Shown here: piece by piece, positions 27,100 through 33,728 of the stretch
Position numbering within the stretch: the stretch's first letter is position 1
Layout of the letters: each line of letters opens with the position of its first letter
Assembly: GCA_903893215.1 (NCBI GenBank)
Contig: CAITLJ010000035.1
Coordinates: 93,172-157,171, forward strand
Origin: an uncultured Ferrovum sp.
GTDB lineage: Bacteria; Pseudomonadota; Gammaproteobacteria; Burkholderiales; Ferrovaceae
Length of the DNA stretch: 64,000 nt
Reading direction: 5' to 3'
Program-made: the position numbers and the translations under genes
Notes under the pieces: model-generated
Databases searched by the model: none
What the model was told of the DNA's origin: nothing
What the model saw: the letters and a program-made list of their open reading frames with translations, nothing else

Positions 27100-27301
27100 C
27101 TTTTTAGGTTCAAACGAATTAAACAGTGTTTACCCCTGCAGAATGATTTGAATATCGCAGGTTCCAGGAATAGAATCGAGGATATAGTTTGAACGCGCAG
27201 CGGATTGAATAGTACAAAACTCAATCCAACTAGGCATTGCTGGAGGTTCAAAACCCAAAATTCATTCCGAAATATTCAGTAATCTCAGGCCGTCCCATTA
27301 C
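27100..27301. promoter_or_regulatory. AT-rich regulatory region with inverted repeats before the HTH-receiver gene
   Basis: About 200 bases, much more AT-rich than the surroundings, with no gene. It contains a perfect inverted repeat GGATTGA (27202-27208) / TCAATCC (27221-27227) with a 12-base spacer, and copies of a TTCAAA-type motif: GTTCAAAC at 27108-27115, its exact reverse complement GTTTGAAC at 27187-27194, and AGGTTCAAA again at 27244-27252. TTGACT at 27096-27101 could be a -35 element. Likely binding sites for the regulator encoded immediately downstream or for another local factor. Confidence 0.55.
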
Positions 27302-27883
27302 ATGACCAAAACCGATCTACGCGACAAGAGCTATCTGACGCCCAACCAGGTAGCAGAGCGACTGATGGTGTCGCCAATCACCGTGCGCGGCTGGGCGCTG
27401 CGAGGATTACTTAAGGCAGAAGTCACGCCCGGCGGCCATCGTCGCTTTCTGATCTCCGAAGTCGAACGCTTCTCCCGCGAACGCCACACGCATGACCGTC
27501 AGCGACCGCAGCGGGTGCTGATCGTCGATGATAACCAGAGCCTGGCGCGCTACCTGCAGGACTTTCTCATCTCCAGCGGCTACAGCACCGAAACCTCCTT
27601 TGACGGCTTTGACGCCGGCTGGAAGATGCAATCGTTCCAGCCTGACATCCTGCTGCTCGACCTGATGATGCCGCGCCTGAATGGCTTTGACGTCTGCCGC
27701 CAGGTGCGCAACAACCCGGACACCCGTCATGTACGCGTGATCGCCATGACCGGCTATCCCAGCCCGAGTAACGAAAACCGCATCCTTGCCGAGGGTGCCG
27801 AGCGATGCCTGAACAAGCCGATCGATGAAGCCCTGCTGATGAGCGCACTCGGTGCCGCAGTGATCGGAGACCAGGGCCGCTGA
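27302..27883 (+). CDS. Response regulator with N-terminal MerR/excisionase-type HTH and C-terminal receiver
   Basis: 193 residues in an inverted domain order. Residues 10-60 (YLTPNQVAERLMVSPITVRG, then GGHRRFLISEVERF) form a MerR/BldC-type winged HTH; residues 70-188 form an intact receiver with acidic pair D76-D77, phospho-acceptor D120 in LLLDLMMP, T150 in AMTGY and K172 in NKPID. It should bind DNA in a phosphorylation-dependent way. The HDOD gene follows 22 bases later and is probably cotranscribed. The gene is preceded by an AT-rich region full of inverted repeats. Most likely phosphorylated by the divergent CHASE kinase, perhaps through the DHp-like protein. Confidence 0.85.
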   Translation: MTKTDLRDKSYLTPNQVAERLMVSPITVRGWALRGLLKAEVTPGGHRRFLISEVERFSRERHTHDRQRPQRVLIVDDNQSLARYLQDFLISSGYSTETSFDGFDAGWKMQSFQPDILLLDLMMPRLNGFDVCRQVRNNPDTRHVRVIAMTGYPSPSNENRILAEGAERCLNKPIDEALLMSALGAAVIGDQGR

Positions 27884-27905
27884 ACGGCAGGCGCGGCGGG
27901 CAGAC

Positions 27906-28802
27906 ATGAATCCGTATCTTGACGAATTGATGTCGCAGCCCGCCAAGTTGCCTACGGTCCCCGAAGTGGTCCGGGGCATCATGGAGAGTTTTGGCGACGA
28001 GCAACTGTCGATCGAAACCCTCAGCCAGCAAATCAGCCTCGACCCGGTGATTGCGGCAAAGCTTCTGCGCCTTGCCAACTCCGCCTACTACCGCAGTCAG
28101 CGCCAGATCCTGAGCGTGGATGAATGCCTGTTGCTGCTCGGCATGACGACCGTGCGCAATGTGGTGCTGGGCTGCGGACTCAAAGAGACCTTCGCTCCCC
28201 TGCCGGGTCTCGATCTGCGCGGGCTCTGGCGACACAGCGTCCATACCGCCTGCGTTGCCCGCTGGCTGGCGCGCGCGATGGGCCACGACGCCGAACTGGC
28301 GTTCACGGTCGGACTTATGCAGTCGATCGGACAACTGCTCATCCACAAGGCCCTGCCCGAGCGGGCGGCGCAGATTTCGGCGGTGATCGAATTGCAGGCA
28401 CCCGGACGTGCGGCGATTGAACAGCGCGCCCTGCATTTCCATTTTGGCGAGGTCTCTGCAGCCCTCGCGCGCAGCTGGAACCTGCCGGAAGGCCTGGCTG
28501 CCACGCTCGCCGAGGTGCCTCTGCCCCTGCGCAACCAGACCCCGGACCGAGTGGCCGCCATCGTTCATCTCGCTTCCTGGTGCGCATGGCGCAGTACTGC
28601 CACGGCGGGTGCAGCTTCCACCCTCAGCAATGCGAGCGACACCGGATACCCTGCCGGTGTGGCGGAAGCGATCGGGCTGGGTTGGTGCTGGTGGCCCGCC
28701 TCCCTCGACGCGCTCGCCCCCGCCGGGCTTCCACCAGGACGCCGCGGCCGTCTGCCGGAGGTGGGGGAAGTGACGGCTGGGCTGGAAGAATTGTTGCACT
28801 GA
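27906..28802 (+). CDS. HDOD-domain signalling protein
   Basis: 298 residues. The HDOD (HD-related output) domain spans about residues 10-205: LPTVPEVVRGIM, ISLDPVIAAKLLRLANSAYY, LLLLGMTTVRNVVLG, WRHSVHTACVARWLA, FTVGLMQSIGQLLI. The catalytic His-Asp pair of true HD phosphohydrolases is not retained (GLMQSIG where HD proteins have GLLHDIG), as usual for HDOD. Such proteins act as regulatory adaptors in motility, chemotaxis, biofilm or c-di-GMP pathways. The C-terminal 80 residues are Gly/Pro/Ala-rich and unassigned. Likely cotranscribed with the response regulator upstream. Confidence 0.85.
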   Translation: MNPYLDELMSQPAKLPTVPEVVRGIMESFGDEQLSIETLSQQISLDPVIAAKLLRLANSAYYRSQRQILSVDECLLLLGMTTVRNVVLGCGLKETFAPLPGLDLRGLWRHSVHTACVARWLARAMGHDAELAFTVGLMQSIGQLLIHKALPERAAQISAVIELQAPGRAAIEQRALHFHFGEVSAALARSWNLPEGLAATLAEVPLPLRNQTPDRVAAIVHLASWCAWRSTATAGAASTLSNASDTGYPAGVAEAIGLGWCWWPASLDALAPAGLPPGRRGRLPEVGEVTAGLEELLH

Positions 28803-28875
28803 AGCGCCATCTGGTTGGCAATACCCCCGGCTGCACTATCCGCCCCTGACCCCACATCTGCCCCCTGACCACGCC

Positions 28876-29592
28876 ATGACCATAGAAATCAGCGAAGCTG
28901 CCGGCGTGCGCAGCCTGCACTTCGGCACCCCATGGGTGCAGGGTGCCATGCGCGTGGCGCGCCCATGGGCACTCGAACTGGAATACACCCGCGACATGTT
29001 GCTGCCGCTGCTGCTCCGCCCCGATGACTGGCCGCAGCGGGTGCTGATGGTTGGTCTGGGCAGTGGGTCGCTGGCCAAATTCCTGTATCGCCATCGTCCG
29101 CATTGCATGCTGCACGTGGTTGAGCTTGACCCCCAGGTGATTCAGGCGGCCCACCAGCATTTCAAGTTGCCTGCTGCGGATGCCCGCTTGCAGGTCAGTG
29201 CCGCCGATGGCTTCGAATGGGTGAAGCAGGACACTGAATGCTACGACCTGATCCTGCTCGACGCCTTTGATCTCAATGCACGTGCCCACCGTCTCGAGTC
29301 AGCGGAATTTTATGCAGCCTGCCAACAACGTCTGCGGCCGGAGGGCTGGATCGCCTGTAACCTGCTCACGCTGCATCGCAGCCATGCCGCCACGCGGCGG
29401 GCCCTTGCCAGCGTATTCGGCAACGGACTCCATTTGCTGCCCCCCTGCGCGGAAGGCAATGTGGTGGCACTGCTTGCCTCTGCGCCGTGGCAAGCGCCAG
29501 ACTTCAGCGAACTGCGCACACGCGCTGCGCTGTTGCGCAAACAAACCCAACTCAGCCTATTGCCGTTGATTTCACGTATGGAACAGTGCTGA
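28876..29592 (+). CDS. Spermidine synthase-like methyltransferase-fold protein
   Basis: 238 residues with a Rossmann methyltransferase fold: nucleotide loop VLMVGLGSGSLAKFLY, acidic end of strand 2 in VVELDPQVI, and CYDLILLDAFD, the position of the catalytic Asp in aminopropyltransferases. The N-terminal beta domain of SpeE is short or absent (about 55 residues precede the loop). Such truncated SpeE-like proteins are widespread; whether this one makes polyamines is unproven. Begins 73 bases after the HDOD gene, with glutathione peroxidase 19 bases downstream; no clear ribosome-binding site. Confidence 0.75.
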   Translation: MTIEISEAAGVRSLHFGTPWVQGAMRVARPWALELEYTRDMLLPLLLRPDDWPQRVLMVGLGSGSLAKFLYRHRPHCMLHVVELDPQVIQAAHQHFKLPAADARLQVSAADGFEWVKQDTECYDLILLDAFDLNARAHRLESAEFYAACQQRLRPEGWIACNLLTLHRSHAATRRALASVFGNGLHLLPPCAEGNVVALLASAPWQAPDFSELRTRAALLRKQTQLSLLPLISRMEQC

Positions 29593-29611
29593 AGCCTGTC
29601 AGGAGACCTGC

Positions 29612-30103
29612 ATGACCAAGCTTTACGACATTCCGCTGCAACGACTCGATGGCAGTGCCGATCACTTGCAGAATTATCGCGGCCGGGTGTTGCTGGTCGT
29701 GAACGTGGCCAGCCGTTGCGGCTTCACGCCGCAGTATGCCGGGCTGGAAGCCTTGTACAAGGCCAATCATGCGGCGGGGCTCGACGTGCTGGGCTTTCCA
29801 TGTAACCAGTTTGGCGGCCAGGAACCTGGCTCCGCCGAGGAAATCGCCAGCTTCTGCAGCACGCGCTTCGAAGTCAGCTTTCCCGTGTTTGCAAAGACCG
29901 ATGTGAACGGGGCCGACGCCCATCCGCTGTATCAGCATCTCAAGCACGCAGCGCCCGGCCTGCTCGGCACCGAGGGTATCAAGTGGAACTTCACCAAGTT
30001 CCTGATCGGCCGCGACGGGCAGGTGCACGCGCGTTATGCGCCCACTGACACGCCGGAACGGATCGCCCGCGACCTGCCAGCGCTGCTCGTCACCCCCGCC
30101 TGA
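29612..30103 (+). CDS. Glutathione peroxidase family (Cys type)
   Basis: 163 residues, thioredoxin fold. Catalytic C36 in NVASRCGFTPQY, Gln in GFPCNQFGGQEPG (Q70; also C64, a potential resolving cysteine) and Trp-Asn in KWNFTKFLIG complete the peroxidase tetrad. Cys-type bacterial members usually use thioredoxin rather than glutathione (BtuE/Gpx-like). Reduces hydrogen and lipid peroxides in the cytoplasm. GGAGA lies 6 bases before the ATG. Convergent with leuA; a small GC hairpin (CCGCC-CTGC-GGCGG, 30110-30123) lies between the two stop codons. Confidence 0.92.
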   Translation: MTKLYDIPLQRLDGSADHLQNYRGRVLLVVNVASRCGFTPQYAGLEALYKANHAAGLDVLGFPCNQFGGQEPGSAEEIASFCSTRFEVSFPVFAKTDVNGADAHPLYQHLKHAAPGLLGTEGIKWNFTKFLIGRDGQVHARYAPTDTPERIARDLPALLVTPA

Positions 30104-30170
30104 CGGCAACCGCCCTGCGGCGGGTGATTCACCGCGAAGCGGATGCGGTGTCCGACATGCGGCGGAGCGC

Positions 30171-31871
30171 TCAGGCCACCCGGGCCAGGGCAGCAAAGAA
30201 CCTGACCTGCTGTTCGGGTGGCAGTTTGGCATGCGCCCGGTTCAGCCCGCTCAGCACCGCACGAATCGAGGCATTCACGATATTGGCGTGCTGCCCGGCG
30301 CCGAATGTGGTGCCAGGCAGGCCCTCCACAGCGATTTCGGCAAAAGCGATCGCCGTGGCGTCCGCCCCCTGCCCCATGCTGCGCTCCTCGTAGGACTGCA
30401 GCGTGGCACGCGCCTGCACCGCCTGCAGCAGGGCATCGATCGGTCCGTTACCCACACCGCGCATCACGTGTTGAATGCCACCGGCACGCACCGTCAGCAC
30501 CAGCACCGAGCGCTCGCCCTCGGCACCGAGGTGATGCGATACGTAGCTCAATGCCTGATCCGCCTGCAAATATACCCGGTTGAACAGCGCCCACAACTCG
30601 GGGGCCTGCACCTCGCCTCCTGTGGTGTCGGTCAATGTCTGGACGGCACCGCTGAACTCCACCTGCAGGCGGCGCGGCAGCACAACGCCATAGTGACTTT
30701 CCAGCAGCCAGGCCACCCCGCCCTTGCCGGACTGGCTATTGACGCGAATGATCGAATCATAGGTGCGGCCAAGGTCAGCCGGGTCAACCGGCAGGTAAGG
30801 AACCTGCCAGAGCGTGTCGGGCGCCTGAACCGCCATGCCTTTGCGGATCGCATCTTGATGCGATCCAGAGAAAGCCGTAAAGACCAGATCACCAACATAG
30901 GGGTGGCGTGGGTGAATTGGCAACTGGGTGCACTCTTCGCTGATCCGGGCAATCTCGTTCAGGTTGCTGAAATCCAGACCCGGATGCACGCCCTGGGTGT
31001 ACAGATTGAGCGCCAGGGTGACCAGGTCGACGTTTCCGGTACGTTCACCATTGCCGAACAGGCATCCTTCCACCCGGTCGGCGCCGGCCAGCACCGCCAG
31101 TTCCGCTGCAGCCACGGCAGTACCGCGATCGTTGTGGGGGTGAACGCTCAGCACAATGCTGTCACGCCTGGCCAATCGGCGATGCATCCACTCGATCTGG
31201 TCGGCATATACATTTGGCGTGGCCATTTCCACGGTAGCGGGCAGATTGATGATCACCTTCTGCGCGGGCGTGGCACGCCACTCGGCCGCCACCGCATCAC
31301 ACACCTGGCAGGCAAATTCCAGTTCGGTGCCGGTGAATGTTTCCGGGCTGTATTCAAACTGCCACTGCGTGCCCGGCTGTGCCTCGGCCAGCGTGCGGAT
31401 CAGGCGGGCACCGTCCACGGCAATCTGCTGCACACCAGCCTTGTCCAGACCGAACACGGTCTGGCGAAAATTCGGTGAGGTCGCGTTGTAAAGGTGCACG
31501 ATCGCGCGTTTCGCACCCCGCAGGGACGCCATGGTGCGGCGGATCAGGTGGTCGCGCGCCTGGGTCAGTACTTCGATGGTGACGTCATCCGGAATGTGGC
31601 CGCCTTCGATCAGCTCGCGCACGAACCCGAAATCAGTATCGGATGCCGACGGAAAGGCCACCTCGATCTCTTTGAAACCGATGGCCACCAAGGTCTGGAA
31701 CATGCGCAGTTTGCGTTCTGCGTTCATCGGTTCGAAAAGCGCCTGATTGCCGTCGCGCAGGTCGGTGGACATCCAGATCGGCGGCGCAGTCAGGGTGCGC
31801 GATGGCCAGGTGCGGTCCGGCAAGTCAACGGGAGGAAAGGCACGGTATTTACGATCAGGTTGCTTCAGCAT
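30171..31871 (-). CDS. leuA: LeuA, 2-isopropylmalate synthase (long form)
   Basis: First committed enzyme of leucine synthesis, condensing acetyl-CoA with 2-oxoisovalerate. 566 residues: TIM-barrel catalytic domain with [14 protein letters not shown], metal-binding [15 protein letters not shown] and [12 protein letters not shown], and a C-terminal regulatory (LeuA dimer) domain from about residue 430 where leucine feedback acts. This 'LeuA type 2' form is common in betaproteobacteria. Start at ATG 31871 ([13 protein letters not shown]) with GGAG 7 bases upstream; the frame stays open further upstream but that part is Cys/Pro-rich leader sequence. Preceded by an apparent leader-peptide attenuator. 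Confidence 0.95.
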   Translation of the reverse strand: MLKQPDRKYRAFPPVDLPDRTWPSRTLTAPPIWMSTDLRDGNQALFEPMNAERKLRMFQTLVAIGFKEIEVAFPSASDTDFGFVRELIEGGHIPDDVTIEVLTQARDHLIRRTMASLRGAKRAIVHLYNATSPNFRQTVFGLDKAGVQQIAVDGARLIRTLAEAQPGTQWQFEYSPETFTGTELEFACQVCDAVAAEWRATPAQKVIINLPATVEMATPNVYADQIEWMHRRLARRDSIVLSVHPHNDRGTAVAAAELAVLAGADRVEGCLFGNGERTGNVDLVTLALNLYTQGVHPGLDFSNLNEIARISEECTQLPIHPRHPYVGDLVFTAFSGSHQDAIRKGMAVQAPDTLWQVPYLPVDPADLGRTYDSIIRVNSQSGKGGVAWLLESHYGVVLPRRLQVEFSGAVQTLTDTTGGEVQAPELWALFNRVYLQADQALSYVSHHLGAEGERSVLVLTVRAGGIQHVMRGVGNGPIDALLQAVQARATLQSYEERSMGQGADATAIAFAEIAVEGLPGTTFGAGQHANIVNASIRAVLSGLNRAHAKLPPEQQVRFFAALARVA

Positions 31872-31890
31872 GAGAGTGCTCCAGCGCGGG

Positions 31891-31918
31891 CAAAACAGGG
31901 GTATCCCCACCAGTGGGG
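31891..31918 (-). promoter_or_regulatory. Alternative hairpins in the leuA leader (attenuator candidate)
   Basis: On the minus strand CCCCAC-TG-GTGGGG (31918-31905) and GGGG-ATA-CCCC (31908-31898) share the same G-run, so they exclude each other. The second is followed by TGTTTTG, a short U-rich stretch. Such a pair just before a biosynthetic gene and behind a Leu-rich leader ORF is what an attenuator would look like, though the stems are short. A run of nine G (31944-31952, plus strand) lies close by. Confidence 0.45.
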
Positions 31919-31956
31919 CGGGAAAGGCAACGGCAAAACGAACGGGGGGGGGAGGT

Positions 31957-32124
31957 TTAGATGTGCGCTGCGCGCAGCAGCAACGCCTGCAGGGGCAGCA
32001 GCAGGCCACCAGGCAGGACAACGCCATCCCGCAGCACAGCGGCGGCGTGACCGCGGCTTACCGTTGCCGCTGCAGGACGCAGGGCATGGGGCATGGCTGA
32101 CGATCGATGGGGCAGACTGGACAT
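31957..32124 (-). CDS. Leucine-rich leader peptide before leuA (leuL candidate)
   Basis: Open frame of 55 codons ending in TAA at 31957, 85 bases before the leuA start. The end of the peptide reads [19 protein letters not shown]: eight of the last 19 residues are Leu, seven of the eight encoded by CTG, and two Leu triplets occur. This is the hallmark of ribosome-mediated attenuation in leu operons, where leucyl-tRNA shortage stalls the ribosome and changes RNA folding downstream. The start is unsettled: ATG 32124 lies close to the predicted transcription start (leaderless), ATG 32094 would give 45 residues, and neither has a good ribosome-binding site; shorter GTG-started forms are possible. 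No known protein function expected. Confidence 0.6.
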   Translation of the reverse strand: MSSLPHRSSAMPHALRPAAATVSRGHAAAVLRDGVVLPGGLLLPLQALLLRAAHI

Positions 32125-32130
32125 GCCTTG

Positions 32131-32160
32131 ACTCTAAATCAACATGGCGGGGACGGTCAA
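32131..32160 (-). promoter_or_regulatory. Putative promoter of the leuA leader transcript
   Basis: On the minus strand TTGACC (32160-32155) and TAGAGT (32136-32131) are separated by 18 bases, with 5 and 4 matches to the sigma-70 hexamers. The start would fall near 32124, leaving a leader of about 250 bases before leuA that holds the Leu-rich ORF and hairpins. Confidence 0.55.
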
Positions 32161-32201
32161 CGCACAGGCGGGCGCGGGGTAGGCGGTGGCTTGTCGCCAA
32201 C

Positions 32202-32241
32202 CACCGGCCGGCCACGCCCGGACGGGCGCGGCCGGCCGGTG
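32202..32241. terminator. Strong GC hairpin after the efflux operon
   Basis: CACCGGCCGGCC (32202-32213) pairs perfectly with GGCCGGCCGGTG (32230-32241), and after one mismatch five more pairs close a GGAC loop, giving an 18-position stem. It lies 18 bases beyond the stop of the outer-membrane-factor gene and before the leu promoter. No U-run follows on either side, so it may act as a barrier or with Rho rather than as a classical intrinsic terminator. Confidence 0.6.
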
Positions 32242-32258
32242 CTGCCGTTCATGCAGGA

Positions 32259-33728
32259 TCAACGCCCGTCGGCCATCTTGGCGACCCCACCCCAGCCGCC
32301 CCCCAAGGCCTTGTATACGGCCACCAGCGACGTGGCTGCCGCAGTCTGCGACTGACTCAGCCGATCCTGATCCGACAACAGGGAACGCTGGGCATCCAGC
32401 ACGCTCAGAAAATCGGTCTTGCCTGCCTCATAGCGTGCCTGCGCCAGCCGGGCTGCTTCGGTCGAAGCCTCCACGGCACGCTGCAGGCTGTCCTGCTGCT
32501 GCTGGGTGCGGCTGTAGGTGACAAGAGCGTCGTCCACGTCTTCCAGTGCAACCAGCACGGTTTTCTCGTAGGTGGCCAGCGCCGCATTGGTGCGCGCTTC
32601 GTTGGCGCGGATCTGGCTGCGCAGGGAACCAAAATCGAAAGGCGTCCAACTCAACGCCGCACCGAAATTGTAGATGAAGGCGTCGTTACGCGGGAGCGTT
32701 GCCAGACTGCCTGCATTCAGACCCAGCATGCCCGTCAGGCTGATCGACGGAAACAGGGCTGCAGTGGCTACCCCGATACCGGCATTGGCCGCCGCCAGCT
32801 GGCGCTCGGCCACCCGGATATCCGGCCGCTGCCGTAGCAGTTGCGCAGGTGCCCCGACGTTGGCCAGAGGTGCCAGGCCAGGCAGTGGCTTGGGCTGCGC
32901 TACCAGCGCCTCGGCAGCCTTGGGAGGCTGACCGGTCAGCACTGCGATCCGGTAAGCACTGCGCGCAATCGCCGCCTGGTATCCCGGCAGCGTCGCCTGG
33001 GTGGACGCCACCAATGCGCGCGCACGCGCCGTATCCAGCGCAGTGCCGCGCCCCAATTGTTCCAGGGAATTCACCAGCGTCAGGTTGTCCTGCTGGTTGC
33101 GCAGGGCCGCCTCGGCGATCTGCAGCTGTTGCTGGGTGCCACGCAGGGTGAAATAGGTGCTCGCCAGCTCGCCGGCCAGGCTCACCTGCGCCGCCTGCAC
33201 GCCGGCTTCGCTGGCGGCCACGAGCGCACCTGCGGCCTCGCGACCACGGGCGAACTTGCCGAACAGGTCGATTTCCCAGCGCGCATCTGGCAGGTCGACC
33301 GTATCGATGGTCTTGGTACGGCTGGCACGGTCACCCGGAAACAGGGTCTGCCCGATCACCTCGCGGTTGGTGCCTGCAGCCAGCGCCACACCAGGACGAC
33401 TCGCCGCCTCGGCGCCAAGCAGATTGGCCCGGGCCTCCTGCAGCCGTGCCTGCGCAATGCGCAGGTCGGGATTGGCCGTGATGGCCTGCTGCATCAAGGT
33501 ATTGAGTATTTCGTCGTGAAATCCGGTCCAGAATACGGCCACGTCCACTGCACCTGCCGCTGCCGGCGCACCAGCGACCGCGTTGACATAAGCCGACGGC
33601 ACTGTGGCGTTGTCCGGCGCATGGTAATCCGGCCCCACCGTGATGCAGCCCGACAACGCCAGCGTGGCACCGATGGCGGCTGCCAGCGGCCGGCGCCGGG
33701 AGATATCCCGAATGCTTGTGTGCTTCAT
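32259..33728 (-). CDS. RND outer-membrane factor lipoprotein (OprN/NodT-like)
   Basis: 489 residues. Signal peptide with lipobox ALSGC (Cys near residue 28), then ITVGPDYHAPD, the usual start of mature NodT-family channels, and two OEP repeats (ITANPDLRIAQARLQEARAN; LLRQRPDIRVAERQLAAANA). Ends in a conserved LVAVYKALGGGWG. Third gene of a MexEF-OprN-like operon; its ATG overlaps the permease stop by 4 bases. Outer-membrane exit duct for the pump. Confidence 0.93.
   Translation of the reverse strand: MKHTSIRDISRRRPLAAAIGATLALSGCITVGPDYHAPDNATVPSAYVNAVAGAPAAAGAVDVAVFWTGFHDEILNTLMQQAITANPDLRIAQARLQEARANLLGAEAASRPGVALAAGTNREVIGQTLFPGDRASRTKTIDTVDLPDARWEIDLFGKFARGREAAGALVAASEAGVQAAQVSLAGELASTYFTLRGTQQQLQIAEAALRNQQDNLTLVNSLEQLGRGTALDTARARALVASTQATLPGYQAAIARSAYRIAVLTGQPPKAAEALVAQPKPLPGLAPLANVGAPAQLLRQRPDIRVAERQLAAANAGIGVATAALFPSISLTGMLGLNAGSLATLPRNDAFIYNFGAALSWTPFDFGSLRSQIRANEARTNAALATYEKTVLVALEDVDDALVTYSRTQQQQDSLQRAVEASTEAARLAQARYEAGKTDFLSVLDAQRSLLSDQDRLSQSQTAAATSLVAVYKALGGGWGGVAKMADGR

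Noticed and set aside
30110..30123. CCGCC-CTGC-GGCGG hairpin between gpx and leuA as a bidirectional terminator.
   Set aside because: Five-pair stem and no U-tracts either side; too weak to claim.
31865..32215. A longer minus-strand frame across the leuA leader giving a Pro/Arg-rich peptide.
   Set aside because: Different frame from both leuA and the Leu-rich leader; composition typical of non-coding GC-rich sequence.
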